Origin: an uncultured Propionibacteriaceae bacterium
GTDB taxonomy: Bacteria; Actinomycetota; Actinomycetes; Propionibacteriales; Propionibacteriaceae
Reading direction: 5' to 3'
DNA: 32,373 nucleotides
NCBI GenBank assembly: GCA_902805915.1
Contig: CADCUO010000236.1
Location: 1-32,373 of the forward strand
Positions 24,588-32,373 of this stretch are shown here, in pieces. Numbering within the stretch: position 1 is the first letter of the stretch; each line of letters starts with the position of its first letter. The notes under the pieces are model-generated. The model did not search any database, was not told the DNA's origin, and saw nothing but the letters and a program-made list of their open reading frames with translations. Both the position numbers and the translations under genes were made by a program.

Positions 24588-25559
24588 ATGGCCTTGTCCA
24601 CTGTCAGCGTGATCCTGATCGAGCCCATCGCCGTGTTCGAGTTCGGCGTGGCGGCGGAGGTCTTCGGTATCGACCGTTCCGACGACGGCGTGCCGCCCAT
24701 CGACTTCCGGGTCTGCTCGGCGACGCCGGGGGTACCGCTGAAGACCCAGAATGTGTCACCTTTCGGGATTGTCGCGCCGCACGGTCTCGATGCCGTAGCA
24801 GGCAGCGACCTGGTGGTCGTGGCCGCGACCGCTTTCCGCCAGGACCAGGACTATCCGGCGGAGGCGCTCGAGGTCATCCGGCAGGCCCATGCAGCAGGTG
24901 CCACCATGCTCAGCTTGTGTTCCGGCTCCTTCGTCCTGGGTGCCGCGGGGTTGCTGGACGACCGCAACTGCACAACGCATTGGAAGTACTTCGACGAGAT
25001 GGCCGCGGCCTACCCGAAGGCCAGGGTGGACACTCGGTCGCTCTACGTTGTGGACGGCAACATCATCACCAGTGCTGGCACGGCAGCGGGTATCGACGCT
25101 TCGCTGTACCTTGTCCGCCGCGAACTTGGCACCCAGGTCGCGACGAAGATCGCGCGGCGTATGGTCGTTCCGCCGCAGCGCGACGGCGGCCAGCAACAGT
25201 TCGTCGAGATGCCGATCCCGGAGTGCACGGCTGACAGCCTCGCTCCGCTGTTGGCGTGGGCGTTGGACCACATCGCCGAGGACCATTCCGCTGCGTCGCT
25301 GGCCAAGCAGGCGATGATGAGCGAGCGTACGTTCGCGCGACGGTTCAAGGCCGAGACGGGAACCACGGCACACAAGTGGCTGACCCAGCAGCGCATCCTT
25401 GCCGCCCGACAGCTGCTGGAGGACACCGATCTCGGCGTCGAGCAGATCGCGCAGCGAGTGGGTTTCAACTCCACTGTGGTGCTGCGGGAGCATTTCCGTC
25501 GGGAGATCGGGTTGGCCCCGGTCGACTACCGCCGCCGGTTCGTGCCGGCTGCGGTCTAG
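24588..25559 (+). CDS. GlxA-family transcriptional regulator (DJ-1/PfpI domain plus AraC HTH)
   Basis: A 323-residue regulator. Residues about 5-165 form a DJ-1/PfpI-like (class I amidotransferase-type) sensor domain, with the nucleophile-elbow cysteine Cys111 in LSLCSGSFVLGAAGLL and THWKYF. Residues about 215-320 hold the AraC DNA-binding domain with two helix-turn-helices (SLAKQAMMSERTFARRFKAETGTT, and VEQIAQRVGFNSTVVLREHFRREIG). It belongs with the large GlxA/FtrA/ArgR-type group; the ligand is unknown. ATG 24588 is chosen over the far-upstream ORF start because it aligns with family N-termini and has a consensus -10 just upstream. Its 3' end overlaps convergent xseB by four bases. No clear target gene lies nearby, apart from possible self-control. 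Confidence 0.88.
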   Translation: MALSTVSVILIEPIAVFEFGVAAEVFGIDRSDDGVPPIDFRVCSATPGVPLKTQNVSPFGIVAPHGLDAVAGSDLVVVAATAFRQDQDYPAEALEVIRQAHAAGATMLSLCSGSFVLGAAGLLDDRNCTTHWKYFDEMAAAYPKARVDTRSLYVVDGNIITSAGTAAGIDASLYLVRRELGTQVATKIARRMVVPPQRDGGQQQFVEMPIPECTADSLAPLLAWALDHIAEDHSAASLAKQAMMSERTFARRFKAETGTTAHKWLTQQRILAARQLLEDTDLGVEQIAQRVGFNSTVVLREHFRREIGLAPVDYRRRFVPAAV

Positions 25560-25792
25560 GTCTCGTCGTTTTCGCTCGCGGCGGACCTGGCGGCGTCGAT
25601 CTTGGCCTTGGCTCCGTCCAGCCACTGCTGACAGACCTGGGCCAGCTTCTCCCCGCGCTCCCACAGCGCCAACGACTCATCCAGCGGCACCCCGCCCGAC
25701 TCCAGCTTCTGCACCACCTGAACCAGCTGCTCGCGAGCCTGCTCATAGCTGAGCGCGTCGAGGTCGCTGTGATCGGCTTTGGGACTGCTCAT
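25556..25792 (-). CDS. xseB: Exodeoxyribonuclease VII small subunit
   Basis: A 78-residue subunit of ExoVII, which degrades single-stranded DNA from both ends. The core LSYEQAREQLVQVVQKLESGGVPLDESLALWERGEKL is the standard XseB helical hairpin that packs on XseA. The ATG overlaps the xseA stop (ATGA), so production is coupled to xseA as in many bacteria. It ends in an acidic tail (SENDET) and overlaps the regulator gene by four bases, tail to tail. Confidence 0.95.
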   Translation of the reverse strand: MSSPKADHSDLDALSYEQAREQLVQVVQKLESGGVPLDESLALWERGEKLAQVCQQWLDGAKAKIDAARSAASENDET

Positions 25793-27024
25793 CGAACTGC
25801 TCCTAGTTGTCCTGGTTGAGTCTCGCGAACGGAGACGATGAGCTGGCCGTCCAGCAGATACGCCAGCAGGTCGTCCTCGGGGTCCACATCGGCTACCGAT
25901 GTCACGGCATGGCCGGCACCGTCGACCAGGATGGCGTAGCCACGCTCCAGCGTCGCTTTCGGCGACATGGCCCGCACCCGGGCGAGGGTGTGCTCGACCG
26001 CAGTCGACTCGTGATTGATCCGGCTCGTGATCGCGCGCAGTGCACGGTGCCGAAGCCCGTCGATCTGGTCGTAGCGCAGGTCGAAGCTGGCCGTCGGGTC
26101 TGACAGCACGGGCCGCGACCTGATCGACGTCAGGAACTCCTGCTGCCGGTTGATGATGGTGGCCATTGCTTGACGGAGCCGTCGGATCGACTGCTCGATC
26201 CGATCCGACTCCTCCCTCACATCCGGTACCACCCGCTTGGCCGCATCGGTCGGGGTGGAGGCCCGAGAGTCGGCAACCAGGTCCAGGATGGGGTTGTCCG
26301 TCTCGTGACCGATGGCGCTCACCACCGGGGTCGTGCAGGCGAAGACAGCCCGGATCAGGCCCTCATCGGAGAACGGCAACAGATCCTCCAGGGAGCCGCC
26401 GCCGCGGGCGACCACAATGACGTCCACCTCCGCGATGGCGTCCAGCTGCTTCAGCGCTCCGACGAGCTGCTCACAGGCCTGAGTGCCCTGGACCAGGGCG
26501 TGCCGAATCTCCATCCGTACCGCCGGCCACCGGCGGCGGGTGTTCTCCACCACATCGCGCTCCGCCGCGCTGCCGGCCGCTGTCACCAACCCCACCACTC
26601 GCGGCAGGAACGGCAACCGACGCTTACGTACCGGGTCGAAGAGTCCTTCGGCCTGCAGCATCCGCTTGGTCTGCTCCAGCCGTGCCAGCAACTGGCCTTC
26701 GCCCACCGGCTTGATGGCATCGCAGTAGAAGGAGAAGCGACCAGAGGTCTCGTAGTAGGACGGCTTCAACCGGGCGACCACGGTAGCGCCCTCGGTCAGT
26801 GGCCCGGCGGAGTCCAGAGTGGTCGGTGTCACCGTCACACTGGCCGAGACGTTGGCAATCTTGTCCCGCAGGGTGAGGAAGATCGTCTTGCTGCCCGAGC
26901 GCCGATTGATCTCGATCAGCTGTCCCTCGACCCAGATCTGGCTGAGGCGCTCCACCCAGCCCTTCACCGCGTGGGCCACCACCCGCAGTGGCTGCGGGTT
27001 CTCCGGCGATGACTCGATCGGCAT
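25789..27024 (-). CDS. xseA: Exodeoxyribonuclease VII large subunit
   Basis: Catalytic subunit of ExoVII, 411 residues from the chosen start (mycobacterial XseA is of similar length). The N-terminal OB-fold (about 10-105: [25 protein letters not shown]) binds single-stranded DNA. The catalytic domain has [19 protein letters not shown], the conserved [16 protein letters not shown] and SAIGHETD. A long helical region (about 255-370) follows, then the GYAILVD segment. The ORF runs on to 27120, but ATG 27024 is preferred: it fits family N-termini and TACGCT lies seven bases upstream. It is divergent from ispH, as in mycobacteria. Confidence 0.93.
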   Translation of the reverse strand: MPIESSPENPQPLRVVAHAVKGWVERLSQIWVEGQLIEINRRSGSKTIFLTLRDKIANVSASVTVTPTTLDSAGPLTEGATVVARLKPSYYETSGRFSFYCDAIKPVGEGQLLARLEQTKRMLQAEGLFDPVRKRRLPFLPRVVGLVTAAGSAAERDVVENTRRRWPAVRMEIRHALVQGTQACEQLVGALKQLDAIAEVDVIVVARGGGSLEDLLPFSDEGLIRAVFACTTPVVSAIGHETDNPILDLVADSRASTPTDAAKRVVPDVREESDRIEQSIRRLRQAMATIINRQQEFLTSIRSRPVLSDPTASFDLRYDQIDGLRHRALRAITSRINHESTAVEHTLARVRAMSPKATLERGYAILVDGAGHAVTSVADVDPEDDLLAYLLDGQLIVSVRETQPGQLGAVR

Positions 27025-27031
27025 GCCGGCA

Positions 27032-27037
27032 AGCGTA
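27032..27037 (-). promoter_or_regulatory. -10 element, leaderless promoter of xseA
   Basis: Reverse-strand TACGCT, seven bases before ATG 27024, is identical in sequence and distance to the element before the cis-prenyltransferase gene. No ribosome binding site is seen. It helps decide the xseA start. Confidence 0.45.
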
Positions 27038-27121
27038 CGGGGAGCCGCCGACATCGCAGCGGACCGTGCAGGCAGCCGGACGCCCACAACGCTCGGCTGG
27101 GTGGTCAGGCGCGGCGCCACC

Positions 27122-27127
27122 TAGACT
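27122..27127 (+). promoter_or_regulatory. -10 element, leaderless promoter of ispH
   Basis: TAGACT fits TANNNT and ends seven bases before ATG 27135; there is no ribosome binding site. With the xseA element it forms a compact divergent promoter pair in a 110-base gap. Confidence 0.45.
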
Positions 27128-27134
27128 GAAGCCC

Positions 27135-28124
27135 ATGACGAGTACCCCCCAGACCGAGACTCCGGCCACCAAACGGGTCGTGGTGGCCGCACCGCGCGGA
27201 TACTGCGCCGGTGTGGACCGAGCGGTGGTCACGGTGGAGAAAGCGCTGGATCGGTACGGGGCACCCGTCTACGTACGCAAGCAGATCGTGCACAACCGGC
27301 ACGTCGTGGAGGACCTGGAGGAGCGCGGCGCCATCTTCGTCGAGGAGCTGAGTGAAATCCCTGAGGGCGCCACCGTGGTGTTCTCGGCCCACGGCGTCTC
27401 ACCGGCCGTCCATGCCGAGGCCGAACAGCGCAGCCTGAAGACGATCGACGCCACCTGCCCACTGGTCACCAAGGTGCACCACGAGGCCCGCCGGTTCGCC
27501 CGCGACAATCTCGACATCCTGCTGATCGGCCACATCGGCCATGAAGAGGTGGAGGGTACGACCGGTGAGGCTCCGGACAACATCACGGTCGTGCAGTCAC
27601 CCGACGACGTCGCTGGTGTTGAGGTCCGGGACCCGGCGAGGGTTGCCTGGTTGAGCCAGACCACACTGAGCGTGGACGAAACCCTGCAGACGGTGGACAA
27701 GCTTCGGGAGAAGTTCCCGCTGCTGATGAACCCGCCGAGCGGCGACATCTGCTACGCGACCCAGAACCGGCAGCTCGCAGTGAAACAGATCGCTGCCCAG
27801 GCGGACCTGGTGATCGTGGTCGGATCGGCCAACTCCTCCAACTCGGTCCGGCTGGTCGAGGTGGCACTGGAAGCGGGCGCCAAGTCCGCATACCGGGTGG
27901 ACAACGCCGGCGAGATCGACCTGGCCTGGCTGGAGGGTGCGGACAGCATCGGCGTGACCAGCGGCGCCTCCGTACCGGACGACCTCGTGCAGGCCGTGCT
28001 GGAGTTCCTGGTCAGCCGGGGCTACCCAGTGGCCACCGAGGAGCGGTTGACCGAGGAGTCCTTGGTCTTCGCGTTGCCCCCAGAGCTGCGCAAGGACCTG
28101 CGCGCCAGCGCTGTCACGGACTGA
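27135..28124 (+). CDS. ispH: 4-hydroxy-3-methylbut-2-enyl diphosphate reductase IspH (LytB)
   Basis: Iron-sulfur enzyme of the last step of the MEP pathway, making IPP and DMAPP from HMBPP. The 329-residue protein has the three cluster cysteines: Cys24 ([10 protein letters not shown]), Cys108 (DATCPLV) and Cys206 (SGDICYAT). It also has [18 protein letters not shown] with the conserved acidic residue, and [13 protein letters not shown] for diphosphate binding. The ATG at 27135 matches family N-termini; the upstream extension of the frame is antisense to xseA. Its products are substrates of the cis-prenyltransferase encoded about 8 kb away. A rho-independent-like hairpin follows the stop. Confidence 0.96.
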   Translation: MTSTPQTETPATKRVVVAAPRGYCAGVDRAVVTVEKALDRYGAPVYVRKQIVHNRHVVEDLEERGAIFVEELSEIPEGATVVFSAHGVSPAVHAEAEQRSLKTIDATCPLVTKVHHEARRFARDNLDILLIGHIGHEEVEGTTGEAPDNITVVQSPDDVAGVEVRDPARVAWLSQTTLSVDETLQTVDKLREKFPLLMNPPSGDICYATQNRQLAVKQIAAQADLVIVVGSANSSNSVRLVEVALEAGAKSAYRVDNAGEIDLAWLEGADSIGVTSGASVPDDLVQAVLEFLVSRGYPVATEERLTEESLVFALPPELRKDLRASAVTD

Positions 28125-28132
28125 GTGCAGGG

Positions 28133-28152
28133 GCCGGGCAATACCCGGCTTT
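28133..28152 (+). terminator. Probable intrinsic terminator after ispH
   Basis: Nine bases after the ispH stop, GCCGGG (28133-28138) and CCCGGC (28144-28149) form a 6-bp GC stem with loop CAATA, followed by TTT. The U-run is short, so it may be only moderately efficient. The convergent rmuC gene ends 43 bases further on. Confidence 0.55.
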
Positions 28153-28195
28153 GGGCGGCTAGCTGTGCGGCGCGGCCAGCCCTTTGACGTCTGAG

Positions 28196-29770
28196 TCAGG
28201 TGCCAGTCCTGCGACCACGAGGGGGGTCGTCCGTACCGGTGTCCTCCAGCAGCTCCAGAAGGTCCGGTTCTGCGCGGACCAGCTCGTTTGCCTCCGGGAT
28301 GTCACTGGCTGACCGTGACCGGCGAGCGCCGCGGCCCACCAAAGGCTCCACCTTGACCGCGTCATCGACGAGCTCCGGTGCCTGGATCTGACGGACCGAA
28401 TCGTCCACCGAGGTGAGCGCCAGCAGCTCCTTCTCGCTCACCTTCAGGTCGCGGAACTTCCGCGCCCGCACCAGCACAGTCCCCTCCACGGTGGCGACCG
28501 TCTCGTTGTAGGCGTTCACCGACGTCCGCAGCGCCCGCCCCAGCTTGTCGAAGCGGTTGCCCATCAACCCGAGCTTGTCGTGCAGGTCGCGACCGAGCTT
28601 GAACACCTCGGCGGCGCTCTCGGCCAAAGCAGCCTGCTTCCACCCGTACGCAACCGCGCGCAGCATCCCGATCAGCGTGGTCGGCGTGGCCAGCACCACG
28701 TCGCGGCTCGCCGCGTACTCGTACAGGTTGGGCACCTGGTCGAGCGCGGCGGAGAAGAAGGTCTCGTTAGGCAGGAACAACACCACGAACTCTGGGGTCT
28801 CCGCAGCCTTCCAGTACTGCTTGGACGACAGCTGGTCGACGTGGTTCTTCACGTTCTTGGCGTAGTTGGCCAGGTACTGGCTCTTGGACGGCTCGTCCTC
28901 GGTCTCGGCCGCATCCAGAAAGGCACTCAATGGCACCTTGGAGTCGACGAAGATGTGCTTGCCCTCGGCCAGGTTGACCTTCATGTCCGGTCGCACCGTC
29001 ACACCGTCGGCCTTGGTCGTGTACTGCAGTTCGAAGTCACAGCGCTCCACCATCCCGGAGATCTCGGCCACCCGCTTGAGCTGCGTCTCTCCCCATGAGC
29101 CACGGATCTGCGGCTTGCGCAAAGCCGTCACCAGAGCTGCGGTCTCGCGCCGCAGCGTCTCCCCGGTCTGCTGCACCGCGCGAACCTGAGCCCGGAGGTC
29201 GGTGGCCATCTCGACGCGCTCCTTTTCCACGTCGGTCAGCCGCAGGTTGAACCGGTCCAGACTCTCCCGCACCGGGGTCATCAGCTGTTCGGTGGCGCGC
29301 AGCCGAGCCTCGGCGTTGGCATCAGCCGTCTTGCCCTGTTTCTCGATCGTCTCGGTCGACAACACCCGGAACTGGTTCAGCATGGACTCCCGGTCTGCGG
29401 CCAGCTCCTTCGCTCGAGCCATCGCTGCGTCGCGTTCGGCGAGGGCACGCGCGACCTCGGCGCCCACGGTGGCCGCCTCAGCCTGCGCGGTGGCTGTGTC
29501 CGCTCGTGCCTCGGCCACGTCTGCGCGAGCCTGCGCTGAGGTGCTGCGCTCCTGCGCCACCTCGCTGCGAGCCTGCGCCGCCTCCGCCCGTGCCTGCGCC
29601 GCAGATGTCTGCGCGTTCGCCAGTTCTGCCCGGGCCTGAGCCAGGTGGCTGTCGGACCGCGCGTTCTCGGTGTCCGAACGCGCCGCAGCAAGCATCCGGC
29701 TCAACCCGGCTCCGAGCAGCAACCCCACAGCGAGGCCCGCGCAGAGCATGACGAGCAGTTGGAGATCCAT
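28196..29770 (-). CDS. rmuC: DNA recombination protein RmuC
   Basis: A 524-residue RmuC-family protein, thought to limit inversions at short inverted repeats. A single N-terminal membrane segment (about 4-26) is followed by an Ala/Glu/Arg/Gln-rich coiled coil (about 30-215) built of near-repeats such as AQARAE and AQARSEV. The nuclease-like RmuC domain spans about 215-450: GSWGETQLKRVAEISGM, FVDSKVPLSAFLDA, FVVLFLPNETFFSAAL, and LATPTTLIGMLRAVAYGW. The C-terminal 60 residues are charged and look unconserved. The start ATG lacks a strong ribosome binding site. It lies 73 bases downstream of the DUF3618 gene on the same strand and may be co-transcribed with that cluster. Confidence 0.93.
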   Translation of the reverse strand: MDLQLLVMLCAGLAVGLLLGAGLSRMLAAARSDTENARSDSHLAQARAELANAQTSAAQARAEAAQARSEVAQERSTSAQARADVAEARADTATAQAEAATVGAEVARALAERDAAMARAKELAADRESMLNQFRVLSTETIEKQGKTADANAEARLRATEQLMTPVRESLDRFNLRLTDVEKERVEMATDLRAQVRAVQQTGETLRRETAALVTALRKPQIRGSWGETQLKRVAEISGMVERCDFELQYTTKADGVTVRPDMKVNLAEGKHIFVDSKVPLSAFLDAAETEDEPSKSQYLANYAKNVKNHVDQLSSKQYWKAAETPEFVVLFLPNETFFSAALDQVPNLYEYAASRDVVLATPTTLIGMLRAVAYGWKQAALAESAAEVFKLGRDLHDKLGLMGNRFDKLGRALRTSVNAYNETVATVEGTVLVRARKFRDLKVSEKELLALTSVDDSVRQIQAPELVDDAVKVEPLVGRGARRSRSASDIPEANELVRAEPDLLELLEDTGTDDPPRGRRTGT

Positions 29771-29843
29771 GCCTTGATCTTCACCCGGGCCACTGACAGT
29801 TCAGCGCTGACACACCGCGGGGTGCCGGGATCCAGGAAGAGCT

Positions 29844-30371
29844 CTATCGGCCGCGGCCCTTTGCTGAGCGCCCCGTCACTGAGCGTCCCGTCAATGGGTG
29901 CCCCGTCACTGGGCGCACTACCGCTGGGCGCCTACTGGTTGGGCGGGCCGTCTTCGACGAGCGGCGTTGCATTGCTGGACGGCGGGTCCTCGCGGTCAGC
30001 TGAGCTTGCCTGCGCCGTGATCGGGAGACGTGAGCGACGACGAGTCCGATCGTTGCGGCCACAGCACCGGCGGCTGCACCGATCGTGGCCCGCGGATTGG
30101 CCTTCAGCTGGCTCACCAGATTGCCGGCGGAGAGGCTGGCCTGCTCTCTCACCCTGGTGAACGTGGTTTGCGCCTGCGTCGCGGCGTCGTTGACCTTGGT
30201 TCGGGCCTGTTCCTTGGCGTCGTTGACCTTGCTTTTGGCCTGCTTGGAGACGTTCAGCTTCTCCTCCAGGGCCTCGATCGTTTCGCCGAGCCGCTCACGG
30301 GTCTCAGCAATGTCAGCCTCCAGCTCCTCCTTGGTGGCGTCCTTGGGTGGTTCAGGCGTCGAATTGGTCAT
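29844..30371 (-). CDS. DUF3618 family membrane protein with repetitive basic tail
   Basis: A 175-residue protein. The acidic N-terminal motif EELEADIAETRERLGETIEALEEKLNV is the DUF3618 hallmark. An amphipathic stretch (about 42-80) and one membrane segment (about 96-113, GAAAGAVAATIGLVVAHV) follow. The last 60 residues are Arg/Ser/Thr-rich and finish in five-residue repeats (VTGHP, LTGRS, VTGRS) encoded by a 15-bp tandem repeat. The ATG overlaps the stop of the holin-X-like gene (ATGA). Its function is unknown; the cluster resembles envelope-stress or membrane-remodelling sets of actinobacteria. Confidence 0.85.
   Translation of the reverse strand: MTNSTPEPPKDATKEELEADIAETRERLGETIEALEEKLNVSKQAKSKVNDAKEQARTKVNDAATQAQTTFTRVREQASLSAGNLVSQLKANPRATIGAAAGAVAATIGLVVAHVSRSRRRQAQLTARTRRPAMQRRSSKTARPTSRRPAVVRPVTGHPLTGRSVTGRSAKGRGR
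29857..29931. repeat. 15-bp tandem repeat in the 3' end of the DUF3618 gene
   Basis: Consecutive 15-base units: CCCTTTGCTGAGCGC, CCCGTCACTGAGCGT, CCCGTCAATGGGTGC, CCCGTCACTGGGCGC, and a more diverged fifth unit at 29917-29931. Being multiples of three, copy changes would keep the frame and only lengthen or shorten the protein's basic tail. Confidence 0.75.
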
Positions 30372-30790
30372 CGGCGTGCACTGTCCTTGATCTCGTTGAT
30401 GTCGCGTTTGATGTTCTCAACCGCTCGGTCCGGGGTCGGGGGTGCCGCCTGCTGCAGCTTCTGCTTCCCCATCAGCCCGGCGACGCCGGCAACGGCGAAC
30501 AGCACCACGGTGATGATCAGTGCTGCAACCCAAGCCGGGAGAAACAAACTGAGCACCAGAATCAGGGTCGCGATCAAGGCACCGACTCCATAGAGCGCGA
30601 TGACACCAGCCGCGCTCAGAATGCCCGCCCCAGCGCCGAATCCCTTGGCCTTCTCTGTGATCTCGGTACGGGCCAGCTGGAGTTCGGAGCGAATCAACCG
30701 GGTCGAGTCCTCAGACAGCTGCCGCACCAAGGTGGCCAGCGATGTGTCGTCGGGCTCCGGCGGGGAAGGGTGCGTGGGAATGTGGGCCAT
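30368..30790 (-). CDS. Holin-X-type (DUF1469) membrane protein
   Basis: A 140-residue protein with an N-terminal cytosolic helix (TSLATLVRQLSEDSTRLIRSELQLARTEITEKAK), two adjacent membrane segments (about 50-82 and 86-107) and a basic/acidic C-terminal helix. This is the pattern of the Actinobacteria holin-X / phage-holin-family group, which in chromosomes is not necessarily lytic. GAGG six bases before the ATG sets the start. It overlaps the DUF3618 gene by ATGA and follows the DUF4235 gene by 39 bases, so the three form an operon. Confidence 0.85.
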   Translation of the reverse strand: MAHIPTHPSPPEPDDTSLATLVRQLSEDSTRLIRSELQLARTEITEKAKGFGAGAGILSAAGVIALYGVGALIATLILVLSLFLPAWVAALIITVVLFAVAGVAGLMGKQKLQQAAPPTPDRAVENIKRDINEIKDSARR

Positions 30791-30829
30791 GAGATACCTC
30801 GTTCGGCGTCGGGTAGGCGGGGCTGGGAG

Positions 30830-31102
30830 TCAGTTACCCGGCCAGGCGCCCGTAACCCGCTCGAAGACGCGGGCACCGGTGCGGTCGATAACCGCCTTGA
30901 CCGAGGCGAAAATCGCGCCCTGGATAGCGGCCGCTAGGACTACCTGCCCCATTGGGTACTCCGACTGCAGGGCGTCGGGAGCATCCTCCTCGTTCGCCAC
31001 GCGTTTCCACACCTGCTTGAACAGCGCGCTGGCGATGGCACCCGCCGCGAGCCCGGCCCCGAGGCCGACTGGCCGATACACTGCCTTTGCCACCTTGCTC
31101 AT
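30830..31102 (-). CDS. DUF4235 membrane protein
   Basis: A 90-residue protein with two hydrophobic segments (about 13-26 and 53-66) around a KQVWKRVANEEDAPDALQSEYPMGQVV loop, which is the typical DUF4235 pattern. The ORF could start at 31114, but ATG 31102 has GGGAGA at good distance, so I chose it. It is the first gene of the DUF4235/holin-X/DUF3618 cluster. No function is known. Confidence 0.83.
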   Translation of the reverse strand: MSKVAKAVYRPVGLGAGLAAGAIASALFKQVWKRVANEEDAPDALQSEYPMGQVVLAAAIQGAIFASVKAVIDRTGARVFERVTGAWPGN

Positions 31103-31167
31103 CAGTTCTCCCATTCGTACGCGGGCACCAGGCCGCGGTTCAAGATCATCGGACTCGACCTCAGCGC

Positions 31168-31195
31168 AACCGCTTCGGCGGTTTACACGATAAAC
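31168..31195. promoter_or_regulatory. UUCG hairpin and GTTTA/TAAAC inverted repeat in a divergent promoter region
   Basis: AACCGC-TTCG-GCGGTT (31168-31183) is a stable UUCG tetraloop stem on the forward strand. It overlaps GTTTA-N5-TAAAC (31181-31195), a perfect 5-bp inverted repeat. Both lie between the divergent DUF4235 and M18 peptidase genes. It may be an operator for one of them. No terminator T-run follows. Confidence 0.3.
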
Positions 31196-31250
31196 AGTAG
31201 TCGAGGGAGTCGGTGGCGTTGAGGCCGGCCGCTGCCGGTTGCGGGCGGGA

Positions 31251-31256
31251 TAGTTT
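31251..31256 (+). promoter_or_regulatory. -10 element, leaderless promoter of the M18 aminopeptidase gene
   Basis: TAGTTT fits TANNNT and ends seven bases before ATG 31264. No ribosome binding site is present. Confidence 0.4.
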
Positions 31257-31263
31257 GGAACCC

Positions 31264-32373
31264 ATGTCTGCTGCTGTTGACCACCTAAACGATCTAGCCG
31301 ACTACATCCGCGCCTCTCCCTCCTCGTTCCACGCCGCAGCAGAGGGCGCCCGTCGGCTGCGGGCGGCCGGCTTCACCGAGCAGGACGAGAGTCAGCCGTG
31401 GCGCCCGGAGCCAGGAGGGCACTTCCTGGTTCGCGACGGGGCTCTGGTGGCCTGGCGGCTGCCTGCGCACGCGGCACCGACGACGCCTTTCCGGATCGTC
31501 GGCTCCCACACCGATTCACCGACATTTTCGTTGAAGCCCAATCCCGACCTCGGCAGGTTGGGCTGGCAGCAGCTGGGGGTCGAGGTTTACGGGGGGCCGC
31601 TGCTCAACTCCTGGCTCGACCGTGAGCTGGGGCTGGCCGGCCGCCTGGTCCTCGACGATGGGGTGGAGGTGCTGGTCCAGACCGGCCCGATCATGCGGAT
31701 CCCTCAGCTGGCCATCCACCTGGACCGGATGGTCAACGAAGAGGGGGTGAAGCTGGACAAGCAGCAGCACACCGCGCCCATCTGGAGCGTGTCCCGACCA
31801 GACCTCAACGTGGTCGACTATCTAGCCGAGCTGACCAGCCACCCGGGCGGCGCCATCGCCGGCTACGACCTCCGTGCCTTCGACACCGCGGCGCCTGCTG
31901 TCTTCGGGCCGAACCAGGAGTTCTTTGCGTCGGCCAGACTGGACAACCTGAGTAGCGTGCACGCCAGCGTCGCTGCCCTGATCGAAGCCGAGGACAGCGA
32001 ACACATCGCCGTGGTGGCTGCCTTCGACCACGAGGAGATCGGCAGCGGATCGCGCTCCGGTGCGGCGGGCCCGATCCTGGCGGACGTGCTGACCCGAATC
32101 ATGACCTCGCTGGGGGCATCGGTCGACGAGCAGCATCGGGTGCTGGCGGGTTCGTACTGCCTCTCCGCCGACGCCGGCCACGCCGTGCACCCCAACTATG
32201 CCGGACGGCACGATCCCGCGAACCAACCGCTGCTCAACGGTGGCCCGCTGCTCAAGATCAACGCCAACCAGCGTTACGCCACCGATGCGCGCGGCGCGGC
32301 GCTGTGGCGCCGGGCATGCCGCCAGGCTGGAGTGTCAACCCAGGAGTTCGTCTCCAACAACGCGGTGCCGTTC
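31264..32373 (+). CDS. M18 family aminopeptidase (3' end cut by window)
   Basis: Cytosolic dinuclear-zinc aminopeptidase, open for 370 codons to the window edge with no stop, so the C-terminal part (about 50-60 residues) is missing. Metal and catalytic motifs match M18: GSHTDSP (His82), SARLDNLSS (Asp227), DHEEIGS (Glu257 catalytic, Glu258 metal), and SADAGHAVHPNY. Family members remove N-terminal residues, often acidic ones, from peptides. The start ATG 31264 fits the family start HLNDLADYIRASPSSFHAA. It is divergent from the DUF4235 cluster. Confidence 0.93.
   Translation, partial: MSAAVDHLNDLADYIRASPSSFHAAAEGARRLRAAGFTEQDESQPWRPEPGGHFLVRDGALVAWRLPAHAAPTTPFRIVGSHTDSPTFSLKPNPDLGRLGWQQLGVEVYGGPLLNSWLDRELGLAGRLVLDDGVEVLVQTGPIMRIPQLAIHLDRMVNEEGVKLDKQQHTAPIWSVSRPDLNVVDYLAELTSHPGGAIAGYDLRAFDTAAPAVFGPNQEFFASARLDNLSSVHASVAALIEAEDSEHIAVVAAFDHEEIGSGSRSGAAGPILADVLTRIMTSLGASVDEQHRVLAGSYCLSADAGHAVHPNYAGRHDPANQPLLNGGPLLKINANQRYATDARGAALWRRACRQAGVSTQEFVSNNAVPF

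Noticed and set aside
30368-30790. Prophage holin
   Set aside because: No lysin, capsid or other phage gene is nearby; the gene sits in a DUF4235/DUF3618 cluster common in actinobacterial chromosomes.

Overview
The window is high-GC DNA with dense, often overlapping genes. It encodes mycothiol S-conjugate amidase, a PIN-PhoH2 protein, a short-chain-type cis-prenyltransferase, DUF4245, DUF4235 and DUF3618 proteins, and several genes that look leaderless. This points to an actinomycete, perhaps Propionibacteriales-like; the genus cannot be fixed from sequence alone. I found no tRNA, rRNA, CRISPR array, transposase or phage module.

Backbone. Bases 1-1190 (mca and a small membrane protein) and bases 16178 onward (DUF255/thioredoxin-fold protein, TrhA/hemolysin III, cis-prenyltransferase, phoH2, fumC, DUF4245, xseB, xseA, ispH) follow the gene order known from mycobacteria (Rv1082-Rv1086, then Rv1095, Rv1098c, Rv1100, Rv1107c/Rv1108c, Rv1110). 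Here the first part of that block is split by about 15 kb of accessory genes (1191-16177). The right end carries rmuC, a three-gene membrane/stress cluster (DUF4235, holin-X-like, DUF3618) and the 5' part of an M18 aminopeptidase running off the window.

Accessory region. It has three parts. (a) A forward L-arabinose module, araD-araA, sits behind a promoter with a LacI-type operator over the -10. The kinase araB is missing; a 42-codon ORF with a strong ribosome binding site sits in its place and faintly resembles an AraB N-terminus. (b) A DHA3-like MFS exporter is followed by a secreted GH5 cellulase with a CBM2 domain. (c) A reverse-strand six-gene operon (15569 down to 6748) has every gene overlapping the next. 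Its order is Alg5-like GT2, GT4, pyruvyltransferase-like protein, a flippase fused to a GT-C glycosyltransferase, a BcsA-like processive GT2, and a membrane-anchored GH6 cellulase.

How part (c) may work (inference). The Alg5-like GT2 would charge a polyprenyl phosphate with a sugar. The GT-C half of the fusion would use that lipid-linked sugar outside the membrane. The BcsA-like enzyme would make and extrude a beta-glucan-like chain. The pyruvyltransferase-like protein and GT4 would modify or branch it, and GH6 would trim it, as CslZ is thought to do beside CslA in Streptomyces. This is the best candidate in the window for an undescribed system: a cellulose-like, possibly decorated exopolysaccharide pathway without PilZ, BcsB or GlxA partners in view.

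Non-coding structure of note: a compound palindrome cluster between convergent phoH2 and fumC (21361-21477), -10 elements six or seven bases before six start codons, TGCCAC half-sites before the GlxA/AraC regulator, a hairpin-rich leader before phoH2, and a 15-bp tandem repeat inside the DUF3618 gene.
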